DNA of 64,000 nt from Cyanoderma ruficeps. Taxonomy: Eukaryota; Chordata; Aves; Passeriformes; Timaliidae. This document shows, piece after piece, positions 54,901-62,044 of this stretch. The position numbers and the translations under genes were made by a program. Location of the stretch: NCBI GenBank assembly GCA_008694505.1, contig VZDJ01000623.1, forward strand, positions 2,538,442 through 2,602,441, in the 5' to 3' direction. The first letter of the stretch is position 1, and every line of letters begins with the position of its first letter. Under the pieces are notes generated by a model. The model ran no database searches, was not told the DNA's origin, and worked only from the letters and a program-made list of their open reading frames with translations.

Positions 54901-56921
54901 GCCTGATGGCGCTCCCAGGCCTCCTGATGGAGCTGATGTGCTTCCTCCTTCTCCCTGTGGGACAAAAAAAATCAGTCAGTTTTGTTATGAAGCCTTAATC
55001 TCAGGGTATCAGTTCAAAGTAAAAAAAGGTCACAGTTGGAAAACCTTCAGGAGTTCTAACACAATTTCACCTTACTCTCTTTTTGAATATCTACTAAGCT
55101 AATCCTGGAAAGCTAAACCATCTGCTTCAGAAACTCTGTTTAATTTTTGTGTTGCAAAGGGCAAGTACTACTTGTTACAAAACAAAATTTCTCAAATATT
55201 TCTATGCAGAACATATTCATCCCAACCGACTTTGAAAATATAAACATGAAACTCCATTTACTAGATAGAAATGAAGTTTTGACTGAAGAGGAAACAGTCT
55301 TTCAACAGGTTACTGTATTATATATTTAAGGAAAGTCTTTTACTGCCAGACAACTGAAATTACACAGAAAATTTGGAATAGATGAAATGTATCTGTCTCA
55401 GCTAGAATTTGGCTACGACATTGCCTAAATCTTAAAAATTAAGTATTTCAGACCTCAGAATGGCCAGAATCTCAACTTTACTGGTCTAAAGATGCCACCT
55501 TCAACACTGTACTACTGCTGGATAACATAATAAGAAATTGGTCTTGCTATTATCAAATATTAAACTGTAAGGTTACATTCTGAGCTTGCCATCCAGGTAA
55601 CAGTTGTCTGTGATTGATTAAAAGAAATGACATTTCTCACATCAGATTTGCTCCTGTTATGTATGGTCTGTAGACCTGTTAAGAGTCTGTATTCCCAATT
55701 TTTGGACAGTAACACTTCATCTTAAATGCATCTGTGCTTCTTTATTGTTCTGGTTTGGGCTGGGACAGAGTTAATTTTCTTCAGAATATCCTCTACGGGG
55801 CTGTATTTTGGATTTGTGCTGGAATCAGTGCTGATAACACAGGGGTGTTCTCACTGTTGCTGGGATGGGCTTAAACACATCAAGACATTTTCTGCTCCAC
55901 ACCCCACCCCACCAAGGACCTGGGGCTGCACAAGGAACTGGGAGGAAGCACAGCCAGGACAGGTGACCCCAACTGACCCAAGGGACATCCCAGTCCATAT
56001 CCCACCATGGTCAACACATAAATCTGGAGGAAGAAGGAAGGGGAGGGATGATAGGAGTGATGACGTTTGTCTTCCCAAGTCACTGTTACATTTAACAGAA
56101 CCCTGCTGCCCTGGGGATTGCTGGGGAAGTGAGGAATGAATCCCTTGTCTTGGTTTGCTTGCCTGCACAGCTTCTGCTCTACCCACTGAACTGTCTTTAT
56201 GTCAACCCATGAGATTTCTCACTTTTACTCTTTTGATTCTCTTCCCCATCCTGTTGAGGGGAGGGAGTGGCTTTGTGGGGCTGATGCCAGCTGGGGTTAA
56301 ATCACATTTACACAAGCACAACTGTGCTCTCTATGGTCATCACATGCAGAACACTATCAAGCCTCCATAACAGAGACCAAAGTAACAGAGGTTACAAGTG
56401 AAAACTCAAAACCTCTTAGAAGACATAGGCACGTAAAAATGGTCATACTATATGCAACTTATTAAAAGTAATTCCAACACTTGATCTTTTTTAACTCTGA
56501 CCACAATCCGTATAAAAACTCCAGATTTGACACAACTAAACCTTTAAAAGATAACTTACTTCAGTTGAGCAGCTTCTTCTTCTTGTTTCTTTTTCTCTTC
56601 CTCCTCTTGTTTCTTTTTCTCCTCTTCTTCAAGTTTCTTTTTTTCTTCTTCTTCTTTCTTCTTTTGCTCCTCTTCTGCCTTTACTTTATCCTCTTCTTTC
56701 TTCTTCCGCTCCTTGTCTTCCTTCTTTCTTTTATCCTCTTCCATTTTTTTCTTTTTATCTTCAGGAACCTTTAAAGTCTCTCTTTTCATGGCAACCTTCA
56801 CATCTTCTTTTGGTTTCTCCCTGGTGCTCACTGGTCGCCTTTCACTAAATTCTTTTTCTTTATTATTTAACTGAGGTTCTTTTTCTTCCATATTTGCTGG
56901 CTTTTTGCGCTCAGCTGGCAT
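9895..56921 (-). CDS. UPF2: UPF2, nonsense-mediated decay scaffold (complete coding gene, 21 coding exons)
   Basis: UPF2 is the cytoplasmic/perinuclear scaffold of nonsense-mediated mRNA decay. It bridges UPF3B on the exon-junction complex to the helicase UPF1 and stimulates UPF1. I joined 21 exons by reading the translated pieces against the UPF2 sequence I know: 56921-56560, 54954-54175, 50382-50222, 49217-49020, 47802-47653, 47266-47163, 46857-46772, 40418-40310, 39118-39005, 37751-37635, 32704-32519, 32052-31849, 31216-30941, 29555-29372, 27287-27148, 26102-25998, 25080-24982, 24307-24140, 19639-19498, 16049-15929, 9904-9895. All introns are GT-AG, all phases close, and the total is 3816 nt for 1271 residues, within one of human. 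Domains: Lys/Glu-rich N-terminus (1-120), MIF4G-1 (about 165-430), MIF4G-2 (about 568-757), MIF4G-3/UPF3-binding (about 770-1010), acidic stretch (1020-1092), UPF1-binding (about 1105-1197), basic tail ending in three Arg. The start ATG has A at -3 and matches the conserved MPAERKK start. No frameshift or premature stop is seen. Identity is certain; exact junctions rest on eye alignment. Confidence 0.97.
9905..15928 (-). other. UPF2: UPF2 intron 20 (last intron)
   Basis: About 6 kb. It starts with GTAGGA, whose first bases complete an in-frame AGG TAG if unspliced. The 3' end near 9905-9970 is CpG-rich. Otherwise it is AT-rich sequence with poly-A/T runs (15086-15101, 15620-15637) and no recognised gene or repeat family. 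Confidence 0.75.
15929..16049 (-). CDS. UPF2: UPF2 coding exon 20 (residues 1229-1269), basic tail
   Basis: Encodes MLQSLAQRPAPANTNRERRP and RYQHPKGAPNADLIFKTGG, the conserved C-terminal tail. I end it at GGGAG before donor GTAGGA (15928) because the next exon restores the conserved triple-Arg end. Without splicing, an in-frame TAG follows at once (15927-15925). Confidence 0.93.
16050..19497 (-). other. UPF2: UPF2 intron 19
   Basis: AT-rich intronic sequence. A 94-residue plus-strand open frame (18453-18737) has no recognisable domain and I treat it as chance. No repeat family identified. Confidence 0.7.
19498..19639 (-). CDS. UPF2: UPF2 coding exon 19 (residues 1182-1229)
   Basis: Encodes FKILNVPMSSQLAANHWNQQ, completing the UPF1-binding beta-hairpin, then a charged helix QAEQEERMRMKKLTLDINER to EDYQ. 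Acceptor TTGCAG, donor GTAAGA at 19497. Confidence 0.95.
19640..24139 (-). other. UPF2: UPF2 intron 18
   Basis: About 4.5 kb, AT-rich, holding the small inverted repeat at 22991-23035. No gene or mobile element recognised. Confidence 0.7.
22991..23035. repeat. 10-bp inverted repeat flanked by direct repeats
   Basis: CTAAACTGCT (22995-23004) and AGCAGTTTAG (23014-23023) form a perfect stem with a 9-nt loop. AAAACTAAAC occurs at 22991-23000 and again at 23026-23035. In UPF2 intron 18. Confidence 0.7.
24140..24307 (-). CDS. UPF2: UPF2 coding exon 18 (residues 1126-1181), UPF1-binding region
   Basis: Encodes QRSGESVKVHQLDVAIPLHL, a Gly/Pro-rich turn (GPPLGGGEGE) and TMPFVMLTRKGNKQQ, the first strand of the UPF1-binding beta-hairpin. 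The turn is coded by a C8/G7 homopolymer pair (24208-24227). It is one Gly shorter than mammalian UPF2 as I recall it. Donor GTAAGG at 24139. Confidence 0.95.
24208..24227 (-). repeat. UPF2: C8/G7 homopolymer pair in UPF2 exon 18
   Basis: On the coding strand, eight C (24227-24220), TTGGA, then seven G (24214-24208). It codes the Pro-Pro-Leu-Gly-Gly-Gly turn. The two runs are complementary and could pair in the transcript. Confidence 0.9.
24982..25080 (-). CDS. UPF2: UPF2 coding exon 17 (residues 1093-1125), UPF1-binding helix
   Basis: Encodes EVMIKGGGLKHVPCAEDEDF and IQALDKMMLENLQ. In human UPF2 the latter part is the alpha-helical half of the bipartite UPF1-binding site. Donor GTATAA at 24981, phase 0. 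Confidence 0.95.
25998..26102 (-). CDS. UPF2: UPF2 coding exon 16 (residues 1058-1092), acidic segment
   Basis: Encodes EGSDNEEEEGEEEEEENTDY then LTDSNKENETDEENT. Acceptor TTTCAG, donor GTACGT at 25997. It is 35 whole codons, so it could be skipped without a frameshift. Confidence 0.94.
27148..27287 (-). CDS. UPF2: UPF2 coding exon 15 (residues 1011-1057), acidic segment
   Basis: Encodes VNDKDSKDSITEGENLEEDE followed by Glu runs and EQSGNESEVNEPEEE. Low-complexity acidic linker between the UPF3- and UPF1-binding regions. Donor GTGAAC at 27147. Confidence 0.95.
29372..29555 (-). CDS. UPF2: UPF2 coding exon 14 (residues 950-1011), end of MIF4G-3
   Basis: Encodes RYVWWKKSLDVWTKDHPFPI, DIDYMISDTLELLRPKIKLC and the helix ending EREFLIKL. 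Acceptor TTCCAG, donor GTAAGA at 29371, ends one base into a Gly codon. Confidence 0.95.
30243..30352 (+). mobile_element. Short CR1 LINE 3'-end fragment in UPF2 intron 13
   Basis: Contains TCTAGTGGGAGGTGTCCCTG and CCATGGCAGGAGG, ending CAACCCAAACCATTCTGAGG, the last roughly 110 bp of a CR1 element in sense on the plus strand. Confidence 0.8.
30941..31216 (-). CDS. UPF2: UPF2 coding exon 13 (residues 858-949), MIF4G-3
   Basis: Encodes VNQPKFNQRRISSAKFLGEL, then the YNYRMVESAVIFRTLYSFTS helix, to KLDCFLVYFQ. Acceptor AAAG, donor GTATTC at 30940. It is 92 whole codons. Confidence 0.96.
31849..32052 (-). CDS. UPF2: UPF2 coding exon 12 (residues 790-857), MIF4G-3
   Basis: Encodes VLRQMRKLPWQDAEVKDYVI through NLLAGLVLYQEDVGIHVVDG to LGME. 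This is core MIF4G-3, whose surface contacts the RNA-recognition fold of UPF3B in the human complex. Donor GTAAAC at 31848, phase 0. Confidence 0.95.
32519..32704 (-). CDS. UPF2: UPF2 coding exon 11 (residues 728-789), into MIF4G-3
   Basis: Encodes EQMMRKKQAMHLDARYVTMV and the segment through YYYCNPPPAEKTVKKKRPPL to KVTTEK. Acceptor TTCCAG, donor GTAAAT at 32518, phase 0. Confidence 0.95.
32705..37634 (-). other. UPF2: UPF2 intron 10
   Basis: About 4.9 kb, AT-rich. I see no gene, RNA or recognisable mobile element in it. Confidence 0.7.
37635..37751 (-). CDS. UPF2: UPF2 coding exon 10 (residues 689-727), end of MIF4G-2
   Basis: Encodes MLLSDFSHHHIEMACTLLET and CGRFLFRSPESHLRTSVLL, strongly conserved. 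Acceptor TACCAG, donor GTAAGA at 37634, phase 0. Confidence 0.95.
37890..38095 (+). mobile_element. CR1 LINE 3'-end fragment in UPF2 intron 9
   Basis: Shows the CR1 3' region in plus orientation: CACAGGTTGCCCAAAGAAGC, GGAAGTGTCCAAGGCCAGGT, then GGTTGGAACCAGATGATCTT to AACCCAAACCATCCTATGAA. It lies within about 140 bp of exon 10. Confidence 0.85.
39005..39118 (-). CDS. UPF2: UPF2 coding exon 9 (residues 651-688)
   Basis: Encodes VRKKDQINIETKNKTVRFIG and ELTKFKMFSKNDTLHCLK. Acceptor TTTTAG, phase 0 both ends, donor GTTGGT at 39004, which is non-canonical at +3 to +5. Confidence 0.94.
40310..40418 (-). CDS. UPF2: UPF2 coding exon 8 (residues 614-650)
   Basis: Encodes LDLLPFYARLVATLHPCMSD and the segment up to KGDFRFH of MIF4G-2. 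The donor is GTACGT at 40309. An internal GT a few bases upstream (AG|GTTCCA) was rejected because the conserved RFHVRKK reading needs the later donor. Confidence 0.93.
40419..46771 (-). other. UPF2: UPF2 intron 7
   Basis: About 6.4 kb, the longest intron between coding exons. It has scattered short open frames without domains and no recognised repeat family. Confidence 0.7.
46772..46857 (-). CDS. UPF2: UPF2 coding exon 7 (residues 586-614)
   Basis: An 86-nt exon encoding AAMDFCMNMNTKANRRKLVR and ALFIVPRQ of MIF4G-2. Acceptor TATAG, donor GTAAGA at 46771. It is followed by one of the longest introns (46771-40419). Confidence 0.94.
47163..47266 (-). CDS. UPF2: UPF2 coding exon 6 (residues 551-585), start of MIF4G-2
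   Basis: Encodes EQEDEEASTGSHLKLIVDAF and LQQLPNCVNRDLIDK, the entry into MIF4G-2. Acceptor TTAG, donor GTACAG at 47162. Ends in phase 0. Confidence 0.94.
47653..47802 (-). CDS. UPF2: UPF2 coding exon 5 (residues 501-551), acidic linker
   Basis: Encodes an acidic stretch of alternating Glu/Leu and Asp (DLELELENLDINDDALELD) then DEAEDLTKKLLDEQ, as in mammalian UPF2. Acceptor AATAG, donor GTAAAA at 47652. Phase 1 at both ends. Confidence 0.94.
48296..48480 (-). mobile_element. Old CR1-like fragment in UPF2 intron 4
   Basis: Starts with TTTAGAATCACAGATGAAAT in the position of the CR1 3' end and includes CTCCCTGGGCAAGCTGCTCC, a typical CR1 block in reverse. Heavily diverged. It ends in an 11-bp tandem duplication (48470-48491). 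Confidence 0.6.
49020..49217 (-). CDS. UPF2: UPF2 coding exon 4 (residues 435-501), linker
   Basis: Encodes the linker after MIF4G-1, with HGPGIDIFTPGKPGEYDLEG, then IWEDEDARNFYENLIDLKAF and a Lys/Ser/Asp-rich tail. Acceptor TTGCAG, donor GTAGGA at 49019. The last part is the least conserved region of the protein against mammalian UPF2. Confidence 0.94.
50222..50382 (-). CDS. UPF2: UPF2 coding exon 3 (residues 381-435), end of MIF4G-1
   Basis: Encodes RILHSKGELSEDRHKQYEEF and the following MSYQKLLANSQSLADLLDEN segment, the last helices of MIF4G-1. Acceptor TTGTAG, donor GTAAGC at 50221. Both ends split codons (Arg and Glu). Confidence 0.95.
50383..54174 (-). other. UPF2: UPF2 intron 2
   Basis: About 3.8 kb. 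Contains the old CR1-like piece at 52815-52960; otherwise nothing recognised. Confidence 0.7.
52815..52960 (-). mobile_element. Old CR1-like fragment in UPF2 intron 2
   Basis: The blocks CTACTCAAAGCAGGCCCAGT and CAGACCAGGCTGCTCAGG match the reverse complement of the CR1 3' region. Similar in layout to the copy at 57362. Confidence 0.55.
54175..54954 (-). CDS. UPF2: UPF2 coding exon 2 (residues 121-381), MIF4G-1
   Basis: The largest coding exon (780 nt). It carries the conserved segment around QNAPESRPEENFFSRLDSSL and most of the first MIF4G (HEAT-like helical) domain, including FHQRYADFAPSLL and VVISFCRHCGDDIAGLVPRK. The acceptor is CCACAG; the donor GTGACG at 54174 is weak at position +5. 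It ends inside an Arg codon. Confidence 0.96.
55746..56306 (+). mobile_element. Solo LTR of an endogenous retrovirus, in UPF2 intron 1
   Basis: A 561-bp block beginning TGTTCTGGTTTGGGCTGGGA and ending GCTGGGGTTAAATCACA, with terminal TG...CA. It matches the songbird LTR type I know across its length (for example CCCCAACTGACCCAAGGGAC and TCTTCCCAAGTCACTGTTAC). Flanks TTTAT and TTTAC suggest a 5-bp target duplication with one mismatch, which would fit an ERVL-type element. There is no internal retroviral sequence. It lies antisense to UPF2. Confidence 0.8.
56560..56921 (-). CDS. UPF2: UPF2 coding exon 1 (residues 1-121)
   Basis: Contains the start ATG (56921-56919) after 18 nt of 5' UTR; the acceptor CAG precedes 56939. 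It encodes a highly charged, probably coiled or disordered N-terminus rich in Lys and Glu with basic clusters that resemble nuclear localisation signals. It ends with two bases of a Lys codon before the donor GTAAGT at 56559. Confidence 0.95.
56574..56663 (-). repeat. UPF2: Coding Lys/Glu tandem repeat in UPF2 exon 1
   Basis: Residues 87-116 are near-perfect repeats of an 8-residue unit (KKK, L or Q, EEEE). They are coded by GAA/GAG/AAG, so the DNA is a 90-bp purine tract with 24-bp periodicity. Confidence 0.85.
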
Positions 56922-57361
56922 TGTGTTACCCAGGCAAACCTGCAGAACCACAGGAAAACAAGTACTTTTAAATTGCTATTGATATTTTAGTCATTTTTCA
57001 CAGCCCACCCATATTCACTTAACCCGCAAATGAGTGATTCATCAGAAAAAAGGTTTATGTTTTCTTGAACTAAGCAATGGACCTGACAGGTAAAAACTAA
57101 TAATCTTTTAAGCATGTTGCTCTGAACAGTTGTCTTCAGCATGAATTGTGACATAAAAGCAACTTGAAGTGTCTACAACCCAAGGAATGCTAGATCTTGA
57201 ACACAAACAAGTCCGTCTGAAAAAAATAATTCAAGACTGATGAAAACAAAGTACTCCCAACTTAAAAAAAAGTACTTGCTTGATACATCAATGTCCATCT
57301 GCACCTCATTGACCTTTCTACACATCTCCTAAGAACACTTCCCCTTCTACTACCACTACTT

Positions 57362-58250
57362 AGGATCATAGGATAATGCAGGTTAGACGGGACCTCAAGT
57401 AATTCAACCTCCTGCTCAAAGCAGAGCCAGTAATGAGCTCAGACAAGACTGTCCCAGTCTTGGAAAGTGTCAAGGAAAGAAACAGCACAACCCCTCCGGT
57501 CAACCTGCTCCAATGCTGGATTATCCTCAGTGGGAAAAGGCATCAACTTGCTTCCTTCTTTTCTCATCCCTGCCCAGGTTTCCCCAGCATCTCCAGCACT
57601 CAGCACAAGCAGCAGCTGAAGAGCGAGCAGCGCTGACTAAGCTGTAGCACAAACCTCCCTGCCAGCAGAGCAAACGGAAATGATAGCAGAAAGGCTGCAA
57701 TTAGCAAGACTTATCAAAGGCTACAATTTCTCTCTCCTTCTCCTCAACCAACATTTTCGTAGAAGCTTTAGCATCTTTGGAGTTTCCAGCCCACTAAGCT
57801 TTGGTTTCATTTGGCTAAGGGCACAAAAGGGGAAAATCACAGGACAATTTTCATTACGAGAAAACTGTGATGAGCATCTAGTTCAGCTCCAAAGAGATCC
57901 AAGTAGATCAGAAGCTTGGCTAAGGATTTAGTATGTCCAGGAACAGAGAAGGAATGGTCCCCTCTGGGCACACTGAGAAAAAGCTTTTCCTAATATCAAC
58001 CTGGAAATTGCCATGCCCCACACTGTATTTCTTTTCATCCTATCCCTGCACAGCTTTGAGAAGCCAGCTTCATCTTCACTGTGCTCTCCCATCAGGTTGT
58101 TTTAAGACAGTAACAAGATTTCCCTCTCTTCTTACAGATCAAGAACCCAGTTCTCTCTGTTTCTCTTCAGATATCATGTCCTCTAGCCTCCCTGTGTTCT
58201 TGGTGATCATCCACCAGACTTATTTCAGTGTGTCAATGCCTTTCTTGGGA
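57362..58250 (-). mobile_element. CR1 LINE, interrupted copy in the UPF2 5' intron
   Basis: 57362-57600 has GGATCATAGGATAATGCAGG and CTCCTGCTCAAAGCAGAGCC, and 57840-58250 has AAAAGCTTTTCCTAATATCA, CATCCTATCCCTGCACAGC and TCTTCTTACAGATCAAGAAC; both match CR1 in reverse. The 250 bp between them do not look like CR1, suggesting an insertion or two separate copies. Confidence 0.7.
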
Positions 58251-59717
58251 ACAGAGAATCCACACTTGGATGTGGTAAGTACTGAGCAGAGGGGAAAAAC
58301 TCACCTTCTTCAGCCTTAACTCCTGGTACTACAGCCTAGAATGCAAGGCCATTCTGCTGACTCAAGTGAGGGTCAGATGGGCTGGGCAGGACCACAAGAG
58401 GCAATTAAAACCACCTGGGCTTTTACTTCGGGCTAAATTAGTTTCTTAAAACCAAAAATAATTTTCACCTGTTTACATGGTTCAAGTTAAATGCGTGTAT
58501 AGGTGGGACTGATAGGACGCCTTTGCATGTGATGCTTCCTGAAGAGCCATCACTTTGTTTTTATTAGTAACATCAATGGCCACCCCTACTTTTGCCTTTC
58601 TAACATTTTGCACTGGATGATGTATTCACCAATTCCCTGCATCTACTCAGAGTGGATAGTGAGACACTTGTATTCCAATCTAATGTAGAGTGCTTCTGGT
58701 ATTAACTTTAACTATTTTGAAATATGTTTATAAATAAGACTTCACAATGAAGCAAACATATTTCTTAATAAGCATTGCACATTGCCTCTGCCATCTCCCA
58801 AACAACAAAAGGACAGATTCATATCCTGTCTAATCCACCCAAATGAAACTTTGTATTACAATTTTTAAGATGCTTGCCCAGGACTTCTGAAGAAAAAACA
58901 GTGTGCAAAAAATTTACAGTATCACTATTCATATCTGCAGAGTGACAATTTACCAATGGGGAACCTATTCATGACTTGGCCTCTGGCAGCAACTGGCAAC
59001 AGCACCAAGGGAGAAATGTCTCTGACAATGATTTATGGAAATCAAATCAGCATTGCTTAAACAAGCAGTAGCACATCTGGCTCCCTAATGCATGCCTACA
59101 ACTATAAACTTTCAGACCTCAAGATCTCAGAACTACTTGAATTCCAAAAACACTGACCTGAAAACAGTATTACTATGAAATCAGTACTTAACCAAAGAGG
59201 GAAGGGGTTGCCTATGTTTAAAGAAATGCTGGAACAGCATATCACAGTTCCAATACTCTGAACAAAATATCCAACTACACATGTAACTTTTAACAACATG
59301 ATCATTTACCACAATTATTATGGTACTTGAGCTCTTACTAAATTTAGGAACTCAGAATTCTGTTTCAAAGAGGTATCTGATGTTTGCTTGTGTAAAAGCA
59401 AACCTGAGAAGAAGGAATAAAGTAAAAAGGGATAGAGCATAATTGGGCACATTATGGTTTTGACCACAAGGCAGTATTATCCACTTTTTCCCAGTGAACA
59501 CTGGAGTAAAACAAAACAGAACAAAAATCTCGTTTTACAATAGGTTTCTGTTCTGTATCCCAGAACAGGTCTGTTGCAATACTTCTCACTACCTGCAACG
59601 TGTACAGCTCCTTATCTCCCAAACCTTTCCGATGGCCCTGCCAGCTCGTTTGTGCGGACACCAAACGCCCGAGGGCAGAAGGAGGCGGTTCGGCCGCTGC
59701 CACCAAGCTACCCTCGA

Positions 59718-59773
59718 GCTGATCCGGCACGGAGCTCCACAGGGGGCTGATCCGGCACGGAGCTCCACACGGG
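59718..59773. repeat. 28-bp tandem duplication in a CpG-rich patch
   Basis: GCTGATCCGGCACGGAGCTC starts at 59718 and again at 59746, two head-to-tail 28-bp copies differing by about one base (CACAGGGG / CACACGGG). The surrounding 59630-59800 is GC- and CpG-rich inside an AT-rich intron. Confidence 0.85.
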
Positions 59774-61027
59774 GCTAAGCTCTCAGCCGGCGCAGAGCCT
59801 CTGTGACAGGCACGACTGCCCCACAAGCAACTTTTCCAAAAGTTGTGGGAAGCAGGGAAAATCGGAAACAGACAGCTGGCTCACCTGGGCCTCACTTCCA
59901 TAGGAAACAAGGCTGAAAATGGCATGGAAACATAAAGAGAAACTTTATTCTTTTAATTTAGTAAATGTAAATCTCACATTTACATGAATGTACTGATGAA
60001 AAGGCATAATAATGGCATGAACTGCATAAGCCAACAGATAGGACAAACCAGCACTCACACCAGAAAATTAGGAAGGACAGAGAAAACAGAGACAAGACAA
60101 ACAACCCTATGCCTTTGGACAGCCCATGTCTGTAGCGACACTTACATGCTTTAACATTCTTCTCCTCAGTTTCAGCACCTACAGATAATATGTTTTTAGA
60201 GCGAACTTTTTCTCTTCATTTTTCAGTATTTGATGTACATTGACTCATTTGCAGTTAAGTCAATTTTTATTGTACTTAAGTTTCTACTTTTTTTAACAAT
60301 AATCTTGGAATTTGAAAGAATGGGACTGGGTTCATAATATTCTGAGCTCAGAGACTTAAGAAATAGTCTTGAAATACAGAATAACATTTACAAAAAATCA
60401 TCTGTGTAATTACTCTTGAGAAAAGCAGACAGTAATATAAGGTATTCAGCATCATGAATCCACAGACAATTCAGAATAAAAGAACAAACATCAACACCCT
60501 GGCCCTCAAAGCAATCCTCTCAAGTCGGTAAAAACGTCTACTGTCAAAGCCTAGAGTAACATGACCCAAAATCCCCATCCTCACAAACACAAGTATGAGG
60601 GAAGGAAATACCATTCTGTTTAACTAAACACAGTGAGATTCTTCACTAGAAGTTAAACGGATTACATAAAGAGTCCTTTTTGCAGCTACTCTAGTACAAA
60701 AGAGATACGGGAGATAACGAAAGTAGGCAAGATGTCCCACGTCTGAGTGGCTGAAAAATCTCAAAAGAGCAACAAACTGCTCCATCACTTGCTATCACAA
60801 CACTACTAGATTTTTAAGTTTCAAAAACAGAAACACAAATAAAGTTCTCTTAATGTAATGGAAGGCGTACAATAAAAATACCCAGGTCAGTGAGGAGAAA
60901 ATAAACTTACAGGTTTCGGAAGATGAGACACAGCACACAGGAAAAACAAAACAAAACAAAAAAAAAAACCACAACGTAGTGCAGAGAGAAAGAGAAGAGT
61001 CCCCCACACAGCAGCAGGGAAGGTTCA

Positions 61028-61290
61028 CAGAATCACAGAAAATCCTGACTTGGAAAGGACCCACAAGGATCATCGAAGTCCAACTACTGACACTGCACAG
61101 GGCACCCCGAGAGTCACACCATGTACCTGAGAGAACTGTCCAAACACTTCCTGAGTTCAGACAGGCTCGGTGCTGTGACCACTGCCCTGGGCAGCCTGCT
61201 CCAGTACCAAACAACCTCTGGGTGAAGAACCTTTTCCTGATATCCCACCTAAACCTCCCCTGCCACAACTCCAGGCCACTGACACATCTT
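61028..61290 (-). mobile_element. Well-preserved CR1 3' fragment beside the promoter
   Basis: Begins CACAGAATCACAGAAAATCC and runs through GGACCCACAAGGATCATCGA, CTGCACAGGGCACCCCGAGA and GGGTGAAGAACCTTTTCCTG to about 61290, close to the CR1 consensus. It is therefore younger than most copies here. It lies in the presumed first intron, about 150 bp from the CpG island. Confidence 0.85.
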
Positions 61291-61688
61291 CTGGCCGGCC
61301 TGCCGAACAGCCGGGCACTTTTACTTTCACTTCTACACCTCTCGCAGAGAGTGTTTTGCTGTCGGACTTGCAGGATCGCGCTTTCCACCGTGAAACAGAG
61401 GCCTATAGACGAGGCACTAAATATAAAAGGATTCCTTCGCTACCACCTCAAACCCCCCTCGCAGCTCTCCCGCAGCCCGGGCCCTTTCCCGGGTGGGACC
61501 AACAGCTCGGGAACAGCCGCTTCCGGTCCTCCCGGCCTCCTTCTCCCCCGTGCTCCCAGGCACCGCCACCCCAGCCTTCCCTACTCCGAGCCCCACGGCC
61601 CCTCCGCCTCCGGAACCCCCCTCCCCGTGCCCCCGCCAGGCCCCCTGTGCCTTCCTCCCGCCGTCCCCGAGCCCCCTTGCTCACTCAC

Positions 61689-61880
61689 GCCCTGGCACCG
61701 CCCTTCCGTCCCGTCGGTGCCCGCGGTACCTGTGCCCGGTGCCGACATGGGCCCGCCCGGCGCCGCCGCCGCCGCCTCCTCCGCCCCTCCGAGGCCCCCG
61801 AGCGCTTCTCCCCTCACGGCGACCGGGCCGCCGCCGCGCTGCCTGACCCACGGCACCGCCCCGACCGAGCCTGCCGCGCC
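61689..61880 (-). other. UPF2: Putative UPF2 5' exon (mostly 5' UTR)
   Basis: Coding exon 1 has a clear acceptor before 56939 with only 18 nt of leader, so an upstream exon is required. In the CpG island two minus-strand donors fit: CACAG|GTACCG (exon end 61730) and GGGC|GTGAGT (exon end 61689). The 5' limit given here is a guess; the start site cannot be read from sequence. Confidence 0.5.
61746..61748 (-). promoter_or_regulatory. UPF2: Upstream ATG in the putative UPF2 5' exon
   Basis: An ATG in weak context (C at -3, T at +4). If the exon ends at 61730 it opens a 10-codon upstream ORF with stop TAA at 56928-56926, 4 nt before the UPF2 ATG. If the exon ends at 61689 it stays in frame with UPF2 and adds 26 residues. 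Another in-frame ATG lies at 61856. Confidence 0.4.
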
Positions 61881-62044
61881 CGCCCCGCCACGCCCGGGCG
61901 CGAAGGGAGGAGCGGCGCCGCTTCACGGCGGCAGAGCCGCGGCTGCGGGCGGCGCAGAGCGGCGCTCCTCGAGGGGCGGGGGTTAGGCAGCGCGGAGGGC
62001 AGCCCCGCGCGGGGTCCTGGCGGCGGACGGGTTACCGGGAGTGC

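Larger units (their letters stand above)
56940..61688 (-). other. UPF2: UPF2 5' intron, between the 5' exon and coding exon 1
   Basis: Holds the CR1 copies at 57362-58250 and 61028-61290 and the CpG-rich patch with a 28-bp duplication near 59718. An A-rich tract lies at 60945-60970. The 5' limit depends on which donor is used (61688 or 61729). Confidence 0.55.

Noticed and set aside
55726..56139. A 137-residue plus-strand open frame
   Set aside because: It lies inside the solo LTR, which is noncoding.
56481..56774. A plus-strand Phe/Leu-rich frame resembling a membrane protein
   Set aside because: It is the antisense shadow of the Lys/Glu-rich UPF2 exon 1 (TTC/CTT codons).
60979..61986. A 335-residue plus-strand open frame, and an overlapping 241-residue one (61356-62081)
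   Set aside because: They run from a CR1 fragment into the CpG island and consist mainly of Pro, Ala, Arg and Gly, as any frame in such GC-rich DNA would. No known domain is present and several frames on both strands are open at once.
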